Source: Labia minor (taxonomy: Eukaryota; Arthropoda; Insecta; Dermaptera; Spongiphoridae). Taken from it: DNA of 64,000 bases. Under the pieces are notes generated by a model that was not told the origin of the DNA, did not search any database, and worked only from the letters and a program-made list of their open reading frames with translations. A program made the translations under genes and the position numbers. Shown here in pieces: positions 24,076 through 37,994 of the stretch (its first letter is position 1; each line of letters starts with the position of its first letter). The stretch spans positions 248,001-312,000 of the forward strand of contig OY720350.1 in the NCBI GenBank assembly GCA_963082975.1. Reading direction: 5' to 3'.

Positions 24076-25337
24076 TCATATTTTTTGGTTTTTCTTATTC
24101 TTCTTTCCTTGCTGGTCTTGCCAGTTCTCCAACCACTGCTGCAATGTCTCTAATGATTATTAACTCGTTTATTCATCGATACACATGCATCCATCTTTGT
24201 AGGTACGGGAACAAAATGCTGAAATTTAATAACTTTTATTTGAAATAACACAAAAAAAAAGAAAGAAAAAATCAGTTAACCGATATCAAAACACTGCACA
24301 GCTGCACACAGAGCAATAGTTTGCTAGATTGTGTCAAAAATAAAAATAACCACAGTATTACTGCCATTACAAATCCTATCAAGGGCGACAAAGTGTAAAA
24401 TTGCAAAACAATATTTTTGTTTCAATTAATCTGTTCGATACTGTAGGTATATTTATTCCATTGAATCATTGATTTATTTTTTGATATTCAAGTAAATAAT
24501 TTTTCAATTATCATTTGGAGAGTGACATTCATTCACCTATTATTTTATCCTAGAGAAGATGCCCAAAAAGCAGGGTTTTTTTTTTTTTTATTTAATCTCT
24601 CTTATTACTTTACCGTTTGATTTTTCTAAAAATATTATAAATAATAAATTCTGATAGATGTTTATTTTGTTAATATTAATTTATTTTGGGAGAATTCAAC
24701 GTAGTTATAAAAATTAAAATAAAACATTTCAACACTCTCTTGCAATCGATAGATAAATAGTCTTTAATCGTTTAATTTATTATCTAAATATGATTTTTTT
24801 TTTGTCTGACTATATAAGTAGTATTACTATTTAATTAATATTAAAAAAAAAACAAATAATTAATATGTGATACAATGATGAATATGATTGATATCGTAAT
24901 TTCAAAGTATTTGAAAAGTGAATAAATTTAAGAAAATGTAAGAAACTGATGAATTGCATTATAGGCAGGTAATCTATTATTAGAATGAATTATGAAGACC
25001 TTTTAAGTTAAGTTAGATTAGATTAAATAGTCAGTCGTATTATGATACATAGTAGGCCCAAACAACCAACTCACTATATAAGTAAGTAGTAGTATAGTAT
25101 GTACTTAATTAATTCTCTTCTTTGATTTCTACCAATAAGTATTGAACTAATATATACCTATATATTAATATATATTTATATTTTCTAATTATTTTTCTCC
25201 CAATTCAATATGACTTGGATGTAATTTTTTATTCTAATAAAGAGGAAATCTAAAATATTTGAAAAAATATTTACTGATTTTTTTTTTTTTTTTTTAATTA
25301 AAATTTTATAAATACCTTAGTTTATTTTTCTTCTTTT

Positions 25338-25374
<37 letters not shown>

Positions 25375-26380
25375 TTATGGTAAAAAACAGTTTTAAATGT
25401 GATTCTTGAATTGAATAAATATCATTCATTATATTTAGTATTAAAAATACGGACATAATTCTCTCTTTAGGCAAACCAATAGAATATGTATTATATATAC
25501 ATAAAGGAGGAGTATTATTCACTTTTTATGTGTGTGATTTATATTATAAAATTAAATTATTAAAAAAAACTGTAAAAATAAAAATAAAAAAAATAATCAA
25601 ATTAAAATTTTATTTTTATATTAAATTATAAAAACTAAAAATTAATTATACTTTAATTTATGATTATTATTAATGTATATAAAGAAGATAGAATACCAAA
25701 AGGAAGGAAGAAATGATTTATAAAATTTTTTTAGAATAATTTTAATAAAAAAAAATCTAATCCAATATGTATTGAATATTCATTCATATACTAACCGACT
25801 GTGAGGAAAATCATTTATTTATTAATTAGAATTACATTGTAGATGGAATCACTCTTTAAATAGCTTTTTCATTTAATTTTTAGTTAAAAATTAACATTTT
25901 AATATGTTATCAAATTAATTATCTACATACATACTTTATATTTATAGTAATATCCATATTTTATATAAACTTTCAAATAATGATTTTCAATATTACAATT
26001 ATTTATTTAATGCTCTGTATTTAAGTATTATCTATAAAAAATATAATAGAATTTTATGAGTACAGTTAAGATGAATCTGAAAAGTATTATAAGTTATGTT
26101 TTTTATTAATTCGATTCTTATATGTAAATGTAAAGTAGTTTAGATAAATTTTCGATTACAAAGAAAATATACTATGTTTCTATGTTTCTATGTTTCTATG
26201 TAGGTATATAAGATAAGATTAGAAACTCAAACTCTTTGACCTTCGCCGTCGTCAACACTACCAATTACCATTTACTAATCCAAAAAGTTTATGGATTTAG
26301 ACAATATAGAAAGATATTTTCTGTATTTATTAATAATCTAGAAAGTTTAAAAAATATTATATATATTCTAAACCAGAAGT
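24076..26380. other. long AT-rich non-genic region with homopolymers
   Basis: Contains a 34-nt poly-T at 25340-25373, other A/T runs and ATGTTTCT tandem repeats at about 26174-26200. No gene or shared repeat was recognised. Confidence 0.4.
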
Positions 26381-26468
26381 TCCTAAAGTGGTCTATATCG
26401 ATCACTGTAAGGGGGCGAATAACAAATTTGGGGGAACATGAAATGAAAATGGGGGTCGTCTATGGGGC

Positions 26469-26507
<39 letters not shown>

Positions 26508-26640
26508 TGTTTTTCCGACATGGCTTTTGAAACATTTTTTGATTTTTTTCAATATGGCTCTAAAAAAAAAGCGTAAAATTATTTTATAAAAAATGAAAAT
26601 CAATTTAGGGGGTCTACGACACAAAAAAGTTTGAGAATAT
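26381..26640. mobile_element. diverged hAT-like MITE
   Basis: Shares TTTCAATATGGCTCTAAAAAA and G-rich segments with the hAT MITE at 19.7 kb. Degenerate terminal matches (CAGAAGTTCCTAAAGTGG left; AAAGTTTGAGAATATTGTG right) resemble decayed hAT ends. It contains a 30-A run at 26472-26501. No clear target duplication survives. Confidence 0.6.
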
Positions 26641-26799
26641 TGTGTGTGTTGAATGTCATAACATAAAATATTTAATATCTATTAATTATATAATAATAAT
26701 AATATAAGGTTTATTAATATAATATTAGGTAATATTAATAATATATTGAGCCTTTAAATATTTGGAAAGCATTTTTGGAAATCAAACAACTTACTTTTT

Positions 26800-27438
26800 A
26801 CCGACCGACGATAGTAAGGGAGGTATTGTTTTCACACCAAATTTCACATGTGGAGATTTTTACATATCTCCACGAATCATGCATTTTCCTAACAGAAAAA
26901 AGTATTTTTAGCATGATGTCTGTCCGTCCGTCTGTCCGTCTGTCCGTCCGTATAGATGTGTACAGCCTGAACGGCTTAACGGATTTTGATGAAATTTGGT
27001 ATATTTACTTAATGCATCAGTGGGATGAATTGATCAACTTTTGGTGCAAATCGGGAAACCGGAAGTGGTAGTATTAGCGATCGACGATAAGAAGGGAAGG
27101 GTTATTTTCGCACCAAATTTCACATAAGGAGATTTTTTTACATATCACCACGAATGTATTGGTTTTATCCTCGGGAAAAATCATCTTCATTATGTTTTTC
27201 TTAATTTAAAATTATATGACGTCACCCAGCCCTTCATGGCGTCACAGCCTCGGGTAACGCCGGCAACGCCGACTACTTCAGCTATATATTATAAATAAAA
27301 TAAAATTAAAAATATTTATGTTATATCCATATCTGTTTTTACATTAATAGATATATAAAATTATTTGAAATTGTTTCTGTAGCTAGAAATTAATTTATTT
27401 CAAACCGTCGGTCGGTTCGGACCTGGCCACAGGTCAAC
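26800..27438 (+). mobile_element. ACCGACCGACG-family non-autonomous DNA element, copy 1
   Basis: ACCGACCGACG at 26800-26810 is matched exactly in inverted orientation at 27406-27416, with GGACCTGGCCACAGGTCAAC just outside the right end. Inside are a short GTCC/GTCT repeat (26927-26951), one copy of the roughly 140-bp unit triplicated at 50.1 kb, and a TGACGTCA-type segment with hairpin-forming GCCGGCAACGCCG. No transposase frame. Confidence 0.75.
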
Positions 27439-28379
27439 TTATTATTTGTTTGATGACATCTTTTTTGTTTTGTTTTGTTTTTTTTGTTAATATTATATTA
27501 TAGATAATATAATTCAAATTAATTTCTTACAAATGATAAATTATTTTTTATTTTGTCATAAATCTTGTCCACATTATTTATGGCATTTACCTGACTTATG
27601 CTAGATTATTTATCATTAAATTGCAATGCATAAACATTATACAAAAATTTTATTTTTACTTATCTTCTAATATCTAATATATATTTTGTTATCTTGAGTG
27701 TTTTACAAATTTATATTTTTATTTTATTGATGAAAGTTCTTCAAGAAAATAGAAAACAGTAAATTCATTATTAGAAAATAAAAAATATTTGAATTTGATG
27801 ATATTAAAAATTAGATTTTTCAATTGAAACAAAAAAAAAAACAAAAACAAAAACAAATTAAAAATATCTTAACAATATCGATTCCAAAAAAGAAATATTA
27901 CCTGTAATTGTTTCAAATGTTTGATTTTTCAAATATATTTTCTATTTGTTATAATCATCATCTTTTGAATTATATCAATAAAATCAATAGATAAAAACTT
28001 GATAATAATTGTAGTTACTTGTACTCAAAATTTTTCCGGTATTATTTTAATATTAATTAATAAATTATATTGATATTTTTTTATTAATAAACTTAAATGA
28101 ACGAATATTTTAATCATGATTTTCAAAGTAGAAGTAATAGTAAAAGTAATCTATATTATAAATATGAAAATATAGTACAGTTTATAATTTTATATTACAC
28201 TGCAGCGACTTTATTGTGAATATTCAATGGCAGGCAGTTTATAAGAATTATTTTCTTATAAATTGATCCAATCCACTCCCAATTGGATGTAGGTACACCT
28301 GGAATAAAGAGAATTTTAGTCTAACATCTAATTAATGTATAATAAAAGAAAAGATAAAAAGCGAAAAGAATAATAAATA
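27439..28379. other. AT-rich stretch, no gene
   Basis: No coding, RNA or shared-repeat signal was recognised. Confidence 0.4.
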
Positions 28380-28640
28380 TTATATATTAAATATAAGGCT
28401 ACGATGGGCAGGGCCAGGCACGTGGCTGCTGGGAATGGGAGAGCAAAGAATGGCGAACAAATATATTGTGGTGGGGAGACCGAGTGAGACAAGTCCGTTT
28501 GGAAGACTAATGACTCGGTGGGTGGGTGACTGGATAATGTACAAATAAATGGACGTGAGAGTGGAGATGGGAGAGGGATTGGCTCAGAATAGAGATATCT
28601 ACTTGGAGAGGTGTGGTTGCTGGGGCTAACAACTTTCATT
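28380..28640 (+). mobile_element. LINE 3' fragment (C-terminal domain), degenerate
   Basis: The plus-strand translation includes RLRWAG, then GRP and RW spacings typical of the LINE C-terminal tail, and related G+A-rich text recurs at 12.3, 48.0 and 58.6 kb. The frame is interrupted. The GATA tail is absent or lost. Confidence 0.6.
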
Positions 28641-29551
28641 TATTTATGATGAAAACTATTAAACAAAAAAAAACAAAGTAATAAAGAAACCCCATAAAGA
28701 AATAACAAGAAAAAACGCGATAAAAAACAAAAACAAATTAACAACTGTTAAAATAAAAAATACATCGGGAATATATTAATTAAATGTAATAAGAATAATT
28801 CTATAACTAAATATGTACAGTGTAATATAATATAATATAATGGATAATAATAAAACTCATATTAATTGCCACAAAAGTATTTCCGGTCTGTTTAGGTAAA
28901 CGATTGATTGGTTTCTAATTTGACTTTATTTTATGTGGCACCATATCTTATAATATCAATGTTTTTTTTTTCCATATACTTATATATAACTGTTTTATTA
29001 TGATGATAGGTATTCTCATGTTGTTTCTTATAATTTCATAATCTTTAATTAGAGAGTATTGTGAGAAGATATATATATATATTACTATAATTCATTGTAA
29101 GTACCTACACCTCCTATATACTTTTATCAATAAAACATAAAATATTAATAATTTTGTAATGTTTTGAATAAGAATTTATACAAATAATCAAGCAATAAAT
29201 AAATGTAAAAATTTAAAATTTATTTATCAAAATTATAATTTATTAAATAATTAAATATAAAAATTTAGAGAAATTTTGTTTATTATAAATTGCTTAAATA
29301 TTCTTAAATATAATAATTATAATTGTATAATTTATTTAACATATATTAATAGTTTGTTTTTTTTTATAAATGAATTATTTTTAATTCGACTTTAATATAG
29401 ACTGTTTTCTCGGTAGATTTTATTAAAATTAAATTAAATTATAAATAAAAATTTGCTTTTTCAAGTTGCTAAAAATTATATACTTATTATGTTAAAAAAA
29501 TCCAAATTCAACTATTAATTAGAGAGTATTAAATAGAAATTTATATACTTA
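28641..29551. other. AT-rich stretch, no gene
   Basis: No coding or repeat-family signal was recognised. Confidence 0.4.
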
Positions 29552-29760
29552 CTTGGAAAAATATTTTCATTTGAGTATTTTTCTTTCTTTTGACTTTGTT
29601 TATGTAATACAATAAGAATGATATCGTATACGCTGATTGGACAAAGTTTCACTTCTTTTGAATGTTTTTATGTTGTCACACCTTTTTATGGGTGGGTGGA
29701 GCTCTCATCAGTTGAAAAGCAAAGTAAAATGGGTGGAGCCTTATGAAAAGTAAAGAAAAT
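29552..29760 (-). promoter_or_regulatory. candidate minus-strand promoter and first exon
   Basis: Read on the minus strand: CCACCC boxes, a CCAATCAGCG (CCAAT box), then an exon-like stretch ending at a strong donor, CCAA|GTAAGTAT (donor GT at about 29553). No coding exon on this strand was found downstream before GCC1, so this would be a non-coding exon or a false positive. Confidence 0.3.
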
Positions 29761-32700
29761 ATTTTATTATTAGATTTAGTTTTTTATTTGATAAATTTAA
29801 ATAAACTATGTTTAAAATATTTTTGTCAATTTATTATTATTAAAATTATAAAAAAAATCTATTGTATGTATTTTAAAAGATCTACTAGAATACATGATGA
29901 TTAATAATAAGTTATTAAAAAATTATTATTTATTTCATTTTTTTTTTTTTATCATAAATTAACAAAAACTAACTACAAACTAAAATTTCTTAAAATTTAA
30001 CTTCTAATTATGTATATTCTATTTGAATTAATCTAAATGTACTTAATAATAGTTTTTACTGATCATTGTGAGTATTATTAATTAATTAATTAATTTTTTT
30101 ATATTTTTATTCTTTGTTATTAATAATAATCAATCAATCTCAATCAGTGTAAGATATGTTGGTATTTTCTTCATATAATTCTTCTTTATTTTATAATATA
30201 TTTTGTTTTTTTGTTTTAGATTTTTCATATTTTTTTTTTTTTGTATATTATGAATAAACAATAAGAAATCATTTAAATTAGTTTTAAAGAGATTTTTATT
30301 AAAATTAGTTTAAGTTCCATTTGATTGATTGAGTATGTGATTTTTTGTCGTAGTTTTCCTTTAAAATATGATGATAAATAATAATCTAGAAGAAAATTTA
30401 AAAATAATATAACATAAGTAAATTTACAATATTTAAAATTATTATTTAGTATTTAGCTATTAAGTAAGAATTTATTTACTATTATATTATAATTTAAATT
30501 ATTAAAATATGAAATATATTTTTTATAATAAGAAATTCGTGAAATATATTTCAATAATAATTACTTTAAAAAATGTTTAACAATAAATCCCACATCTACC
30601 AGAGTTCTTTGGCATGTCATTGGAATTGAGATAAAAAGATATTCTTAAATTTCACCTGAAGATAAGCTCTACTTTATGTTTGAGAAAAGTGTTTTTGATA
30701 TTAATCAAGTAAGTCAGTTGTTAAAAGGATTTTCACTCAAATTAGGCATCGATTACTATATTATAAAATTATTATTTAAGTGACAATCATCATTTATTAT
30801 TATCCTTTCCTTTTTAAAGATAAAACTTATTATATTAGAAGATGTTCATTATATTATTTCATGTTTACATATTTATAGTTTTTATTATTTTACTATAAAG
30901 CTTAAAAGAAATAAAAATATATTATAAAATTGTTGTTTTTTTCAATTCAGTAATTTAATATACTTAAAAGCTTTTAATTCATAATAAAAATATACTCAAA
31001 CTTCTTTTTCAGGATAGAAAATTATTAAATTAAATTAAAATATTTTCTTTGTGACGGAAAATATCATTAATTTAATTTCTATCATCAAATACTTAAGAAA
31101 TAAAAAATTATAAAGATATGATAAATAATGGCGACTTGATATTATATTTCTTATATTCACTGGATGAGATGGATAATTAATTTCAAAGAAATATTATAAT
31201 TATTTTTTTGTTTGTTACATATAAAATATACACACATATCGACATTTTATATAATAATATATATAATAATAATAATAATAAACAACAAATAAAATAAATA
31301 TACTTTTAATAATAAAAATGTTTTTTCTTATTTTTTTTAAAATAAAAATGAATACCTTCATAAATCAATTTTTTTTTTCTAAAAAAAATTATCCCATCCC
31401 ATAAACATATTATAAATATAAAAAAAATTTAAAATATTTTATAATTATTTTTTATTAAATTTTTTATGAAATTAATTTTATTTTTAATAATTTAAATTTT
31501 TATTAAAATTTCTTTAAAAGAGGAAAAAAATTAAAAAAAATTAATCTAATATATAGAAAAAATATATGATTTAACTTAATATAAATTTTTATTATAATTT
31601 TTTATATAATAAAATTAATTGAAAATTTTTTTTCCATACATTTAATCAATTAATTAATAATTTTATTATATATATTTTTTTTTTTTTCAAATAAGACATT
31701 GTAAATCGATGACCAATCAGAATTAAGGGATTTTTATATGATAGTTTTTCATATCTTTCTCTTTCTCTTTCTTGCGGGCTACTCAAGGTGGATGGAACTA
31801 AAAAATTTATATAAATTTAATATTTTAAATTTTTAATAATTAAAAAAGAGATATTCATCAAAAAAGTAAGTAATAATATTATATTTTTATTTATCTGAAT
31901 TTAATTTACTTTAAATACTTTAATAAACTCGATGAACATAGATATATATTTTTTTACTATTAACATTTCTCAAAATGACATACAAAATTAAATTTTAGTT
32001 AATGGTAATATGTGTTGAAATATTCATGGATGTTTATTTAATTATTTTTTGTTCTTATAATCTTATAATATAATTAAGTCATTTTAACAATATAACTATA
32101 CGTATATGTATATAATATATACTGAATGTTTCAATCAACTGTACTTTGGGAATTTAATAAAACAAATAAAATATACAATTATTATTCCTATTATATAATA
32201 TTTGTTAACAATAAACAAAAAAAAATAAATAAATAAATTCATTGATAATTCTATTATTCATTGATTGATTTATAAGTTATGTGTATATATTAATATATTA
32301 TTCTTAATTTTATATTTAAATATTAAAAATAAATTGATGAATCTTTAAAAGCAATTTTTATTTATTATATTTATATATATATATATATACAGGGCCGTAA
32401 TGTGGATTTTGTTGACCCTGGGCAAGACCTTCAAATTGGGCCTCCCTCAATAAAAAAAATTGAGGAAAAAACTTATTATGGTTATAGTTCTCCTGTTCTT
32501 TCACATTTTTAAAGTTTATTTGGCATATCACTTAATAAATAAACACAAAATAAAGAATCTTTAAATTGGTCCTGTCCGTATTTTTTATAAATCTCTGCGA
32601 TTTTTCTTAACAATTTAACAGCAAAAGAACCCTTCACTTTGAAAGTCGACAAAACATGAGCCCTGTCAGCTTTTTATTTTATTTATTGGATGCTATTTAA

Positions 32701-34029
32701 AACTGCACACACTTTTTTTTTAAAAAAAAATAAGGTCTGTAAGCAATAAAACAAATAGTGCGTCAAGTGCTTGCAATAGAATATTAAGTATTAAGAATTA
32801 AATAAATATTAATGTTTTTTTTAAATAAAAATTCTAATAAGCATATTCTGGCCTTTTTGGGCCCCGTCTATCTGAGCCACCAGTCGTGTTACTTATCTCT
32901 GTGATTTGAAATATTCATTAAAATACGAATGAAAATAATTGAGATAATTTTTTATCGTGGTCGGTCTATATATAATTAGATCTAGTTTTATTTTTAAAAT
33001 TTCAATTACATTCTTGATAGGATTGTTAGTAGTTTGAGAGGAGAGGAAGGGGTATTTTTGAAGTGCGTATCAACCAATCAGATTTAAGCAAGCCTTTTGT
33101 TAGCCCTGTTAAGACCCGCAAACAATATTACAAGTCTTATTATTAGTTATGCTCACACATTCTCACACAATCATAGTTCAAGTATTGATATTAATAATTT
33201 TAAAAGAAATATAATAATTATATCTTTATGAATGTTTTCGGTGAGTGTAAAATAAAATATAATTATTATAATTTATTACGATATAATATTATTATTAATT
33301 ATTAATAAATATTATTTAATTTATGATATATATTTTTAAATATTATCTTTTTTTATTTTATTAATAATTTATATCTTAAAAAAAAACTTTACATATTTAA
33401 TAATTATTTTTCAAAAATTAAAAAAAAAAAAATATTAATTTATTGATAATAAATATTTGAAAATGAAGCCACCATATTTGTTTCTGACGTCAGCAACTAA
33501 TTTCAATTTGCATAATTATTTCCAACTATTCTCTAATTTTTTTTTTTTAATCTTTACAATTAAATTTAAAAAATTAGTATTTAATATTTAATAAAATATA
33601 TTTATAAAAAATTTGTATTTAATATTTAGTATTTAATTTAATGTTGTCCTCCAGTGTATATATGTATATGTAAGATATGGTATAAATTATATTTCAATCA
33701 ATGATTTGAAGTTAAATAATAATATATTCAAATGATATTTTAATCTTAAAAATTCAAAATAATGATGAATTAATTCAATGATATATTCAATAGATTCTTA
33801 TATATACTTATATATTCTTTATTTATTTATTTTTTTTTTTAATTTCTAATTAAAATATATTTTATAATTGACATATTAGATAAGTAATTAAATTTAAAAA
33901 ATCTTATTAATTGGTTTAATATGGTGTGTGTGGGGGGGGGGGGGAATAAATAAATAAATAATAAAATAAAATAAAAATAATAAGAATTATTAAAGTATAT
34001 AAAAGTATGAATATGTATTCAATTCTTAC
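29761..34029. other. AT-rich non-genic region
   Basis: Scattered short GC-richer segments carry CCAATCAG (about 31710 and 33075). A transposon-like fragment beginning CAGGGCCGTAATG lies near 32390-32890, with GGGCCTCCC and GGGCCCCGTC segments. A 13-G run lies at 33932-33944. No protein gene was recognised. Confidence 0.35.
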
Positions 34030-34225
34030 CTGAATTTTTTGTTGATTGTTAAATGTTAACTCCACACAGACAGGCTCAGCTTTCCTTTCTCTTGTTTGAA
34101 GTAATATAAATAGTTGAATAAAAATTTAATATCAATTTAAGATTTTAAAAATAACACCAGTATCACTTAACTTTTTTTTTCCTTTCTTTGATCAATCACC
34201 AATCACCAATAGCAAGCACACACTA
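34030..34225 (-). promoter_or_regulatory. candidate promoter with tandem CCAAT boxes and a 5' exon
   Basis: On the minus strand ATTGGTGATTGG (two CCAAT boxes on the opposite strand, about 34198-34209) precedes about 160 nt of exon-like sequence that ends at a strong donor, TTCAG|GTAAGAA (exon end at 34030). No ATG-led conserved frame is present, so this would be a 5' untranslated or non-coding exon. The partner exon was not found. Confidence 0.35.
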
Positions 34226-35581
34226 CACGAATTAATCAATTTCACTTGAGTATACTATATTTTAATCATATTAACAAAAAATGTAACACATGTTCTTCTA
34301 TTTCCAATAAAAGTTTATCATTTCTTGCAAATAAACTTATTCAGATATCAATATTTTCTGCAGTTATAATTAATTAATTTTAAATGAAGATTTTTCCTTA
34401 AAACTGAATAAAAATTTGATATTTCTCAAATTATCTTAAAAAAAAAGGTTTAAAATTATATTGTTAGTAACTATTATAAATAAAAAGAATAATTATATTT
34501 ATGTGGGTGGGCGGTAAAATAGAGGTGTTCAATGTGTCTACTACTATTATATGAATTTTTAATATATTTTTATAAAAATATATATATATATATATATTTT
34601 TTTTATTAACTCATAAAATGAACATCCATGAAGGTCATGACGGTATATTATTTAGGGAACAAAATTTTTTTTTTTTTTTTTTAATAAACTATCATAAAAT
34701 TAAAAAAAATATTCAATATTTTATAAATACTCTAATAATTAATAATGCATAATTATATTATATATATATAAGAATATTATATTTAATTAATTCATTGCAT
34801 GGTTAAAATGGAATAAGAAAATTTTACATTAATTAGAAATTTTATGATTTGCAAAAAGAATTATCAGAAAATTAGATAATATATAAATATATTAAAATTA
34901 ATTTACCTGATTATAGATATTAACGCAATTGGAATTATTTTTAATGTATAAAATGAAAAAAAATACATGTGACTGATCTAATAATCTGAGATGTTCTAAC
35001 AAATGACCGTTAAAATTAAAAATTTATTAAACATATAAGAAAACGTAAAATAAAATAGAGAGAGCGCTCATGGAATATTGGCAAGGCAATAAAAGCAAAT
35101 AATATATACGAAATTTAAATTATGTTTAATAAACTTTTAATTTAAATTGGAAAGATGAAAAAAAAATATTGAAATTAAAAATATAAGTAATTTATTATTT
35201 ATTTAATTTGAAATTATTACATTTAATAATTATTTTACTATAAAAAAAAAATAAAAATGAAATGAGATGAATTTTTATAAATACTAGATTCATAGAATAA
35301 TAGTAATAATAATAATTTAATAAATTATAATAATATAAAAAATAATCATAATTTAAAATCTTTTTCTCTATATGTACTTATATTTATAAAATTCAGTAGA
35401 ATAGTAGTAGTAGTAGTAGTAAGAGCACACTTGTGGTAAATTTGTATAGGAGGGATGGTGGGGAGGGGAGGGTATAAAAGAAGAAAATGACAAATAATAG
35501 ATTTAATAAAAAAAAAAAGAATAGTTTTATAGGAATTTTTTAGGAAATTAATTATTACTTGTTAATAATTTTTTTTTTATC

Positions 35582-35700
35582 TCTGTGGCTCTACAAAACA
35601 CAAAAGTTGTTGGCCCCGCAGCAACCACACCTCTCCAACTATCCCTATTCTAAGTCACAACCCTCCAATCCCTACCCTCTTCTCCCATCTCTTTTTTTAT
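35582..35700 (-). mobile_element. LINE 3'-end fragment
   Basis: Contains GTTGGCCCCGCAGCAACCAC and CTCTCCAACTATCCCTATTCT, matching the 3' portion of the LINE copies at 12.25 and 47.9 kb in the same orientation. Heavily 5'-truncated. Confidence 0.65.
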
Positions 35701-35806
35701 TAAATAGGTTTTATTAATTCAAAAATTAATTTAAAATTAATGCAATTTTTAATAAATTAACAAATTACAAAATTAAATAAATAAAGGTGGGAATGAAAGA
35801 AATTAT

Positions 35807-36385
35807 AGCTGGAGTGTCTCCACTCGACTATCTCGCAATTTGAATTGGATTAATTAACATAATACATTATATTTAAATTAAATTTAATCAATTATAAATT
35901 ATAAATTAATTAATTAACCAGTGCATGTTTGGCTGACTTTGTTGATGACACCACGTTACGTGTTGGCGCGTGAGATTTGCAGTGTTAAAAAATTAATTCT
36001 GGTACTTTCAGCAATTCAATCAAGCTGAAATTCTATATATAGCAGTTTTATATACAATTATTAATCATGTGAAAAAACACTCAAACATATATCATATTTA
36101 TATTTTACTGTCACTTTAGATGGAAAAAAAATCAAAACGTTGTAGGTAATGACCCTCTTCCGGTTGAGCTACATTTCTCAAAAGTTGATAGATATCTACG
36201 AATTTTGAATAATGCCCGTATATGTACCAAATTTCATTATTCTAACTCAAACTATTTTTGCGTAATCTTGTCTACATACACAACCACACACAAACAAACA
36301 TATTTCTCAACCATACAAGTGAAAATGACTCAGGAACCTTTAAAACGTATAAAAACATCAAAATCTCCACATCGAAAATTTTTGG
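35807..36385 (-). mobile_element. CTCG-family MITE, copy 2 (inverted)
   Basis: The reverse complement of the family at 18067 and 37424, from GGAGTGTCTCCACTCGACTA to CATCGAAAATTTTTGG. Most of its body is nearly identical to copy 3 in opposite orientation, forming a long inverted repeat with about 1.04 kb between the arms. Confidence 0.8.
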
Positions 36386-36494
36386 AAAACTTTCCTTTTT
36401 TTAAAAGCGATTACCCATTTAACAGCGAAAATTAAAAACCTTATTACAAGATTGCTGGCGCAAAATTTCAAGTATTGGAAAATTTAATTGAATA

Positions 36495-36556
36495 TTTCTC
36501 GGCGGTGCCCTAATGACGGTATCGCGGCTCCCCAGGGACACTTTGGGAATCACTGA
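36495..36556. mobile_element. hAT terminal fragment
   Basis: GC-rich sequence ending GGACACTTTGGGAATCACTG. The terminal TTTGGGAATCACTG, inverted as CAGTGATTCCCAAA, is a typical hAT end. The other end of the element was not found. Confidence 0.5.
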
Positions 36557-37423
36557 ATTATACAATGATTATTTTTTAAGGCAAAAGTTAATGGAATAAT
36601 TTTTAATAAAATTCGAGTAATATTGAAAAAGAAGGTCATTTTTTCATTTATTTAATTTTATTAAAAAAATAATGTAAAATTTAGATAAAAAACAGAAATA
36701 AGGTGGTCTAAATTTTTGAAATAGGGTTGAATTTTACAGGATATTGTTATCATTACAAAAAATTATAATTAAATATTAAAATAGAAATAAGAAATGATTA
36801 GTTATTATATTAATGAATATATTAATTATTTTGTTTAAATGATCCTTAAACAATCCTTATCATTATATATTCAACATTTTGGTGGATTTGTCGATATTCA
36901 TTAATGCGCTTGAAGTCACTTGAAGTCTCCAAGTCTCCAAGACATTCACCAGATAGTAAATAAAAGTTGAAACGCAGTAAACTTAGTTCGAATTTTTTTT
37001 TTTATTCTTTGTATCGATGATTGTAATAAACTAAAACCAGTGTATAAAATATCCTATTCACCTATTCTAATATAATAATATAATATTCTAATATATTATT
37101 ATTTTTCATATAATACATTAAAATCGAGCCAGAAAATTTTGAGTTTTTAACTTTACAATTTTCCAGACAGCACCCTTAAAAAGTCAATTTTGGATTGTCC
37201 ATGTCGTGAAATTTAACGATATGCAAAATTTTTTTAAATTGTGAACAATATGCAATCAAAAAACCCTTATATATATATATATAAGGTATTAGCTTTTTTA
37301 ATTAAAATTTTTAGTTAGTGTGAGTAATATTTATTCATTTGTCCTGTATATAATATACTTAATTTAACAATATAAAAATACATTAGTTTTTTCGCATAAA
37401 ATTAATGATTGATTATTTTATTT

Positions 37424-37994
37424 TATCTCGCCAGTATTGGGATCACGAAAATTTTCGATGTGGAGATTTTGATGTTTTTATACGTTTTAAAGGTTCCTGA
37501 GTCATTTTCACTTGTATGGTTGAGAAATATGTTTGTTTGTGTGTGGTTGTGTATGTAGACAAGATTACGCAAAAATAGTTTGAGTTAGAATAATGAAATT
37601 TGGTACATATACGGGCATTATTCAAAATTCGTAGATATCTATCAACTTTTGAGAAATGTAGCTCAACCGGAAGAGGGTCATTACCTACAACGTTTTGATT
37701 TTTTTTCCATCTAAAGTGACAGTAAAATATAAATATGATATATGTTTGAGTGTTTTTTCACATGATTAATAATTGTATATAAAACTGCTATATATAGAAT
37801 TTCAGCTTGATTGAATTGCTGAAAGTACCAGAATTAATTTTTTAACACGTTGACTGGCAAACACGCGCTGATTTAATAAATATTATTTTGGATTTTAATT
37901 TATAATTTATAATTAATTAAATTTAATTTAAATAAAATATATGTTATATAAACCAATTCAAATAGCGAGATAATCGAGTGAAGACAATCGAGCT
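37424..37994 (+). mobile_element. CTCG-family MITE, copy 3
   Basis: Starts TATCTCGCCAGTATTGG and ends GCGAGATAATCGAGTG. Same family as 18067-18675. A 60-residue translated stretch is identical to that of copy 2, so these two copies diverged recently or have been homogenised. Confidence 0.8.

Noticed and set aside
36205-36435. Identical open frames at 36205-36435 and 37443-37625 suggesting a duplicated gene
   Set aside because: Both lie within the CTCG-family MITE, and the identity is that of the transposon copies.
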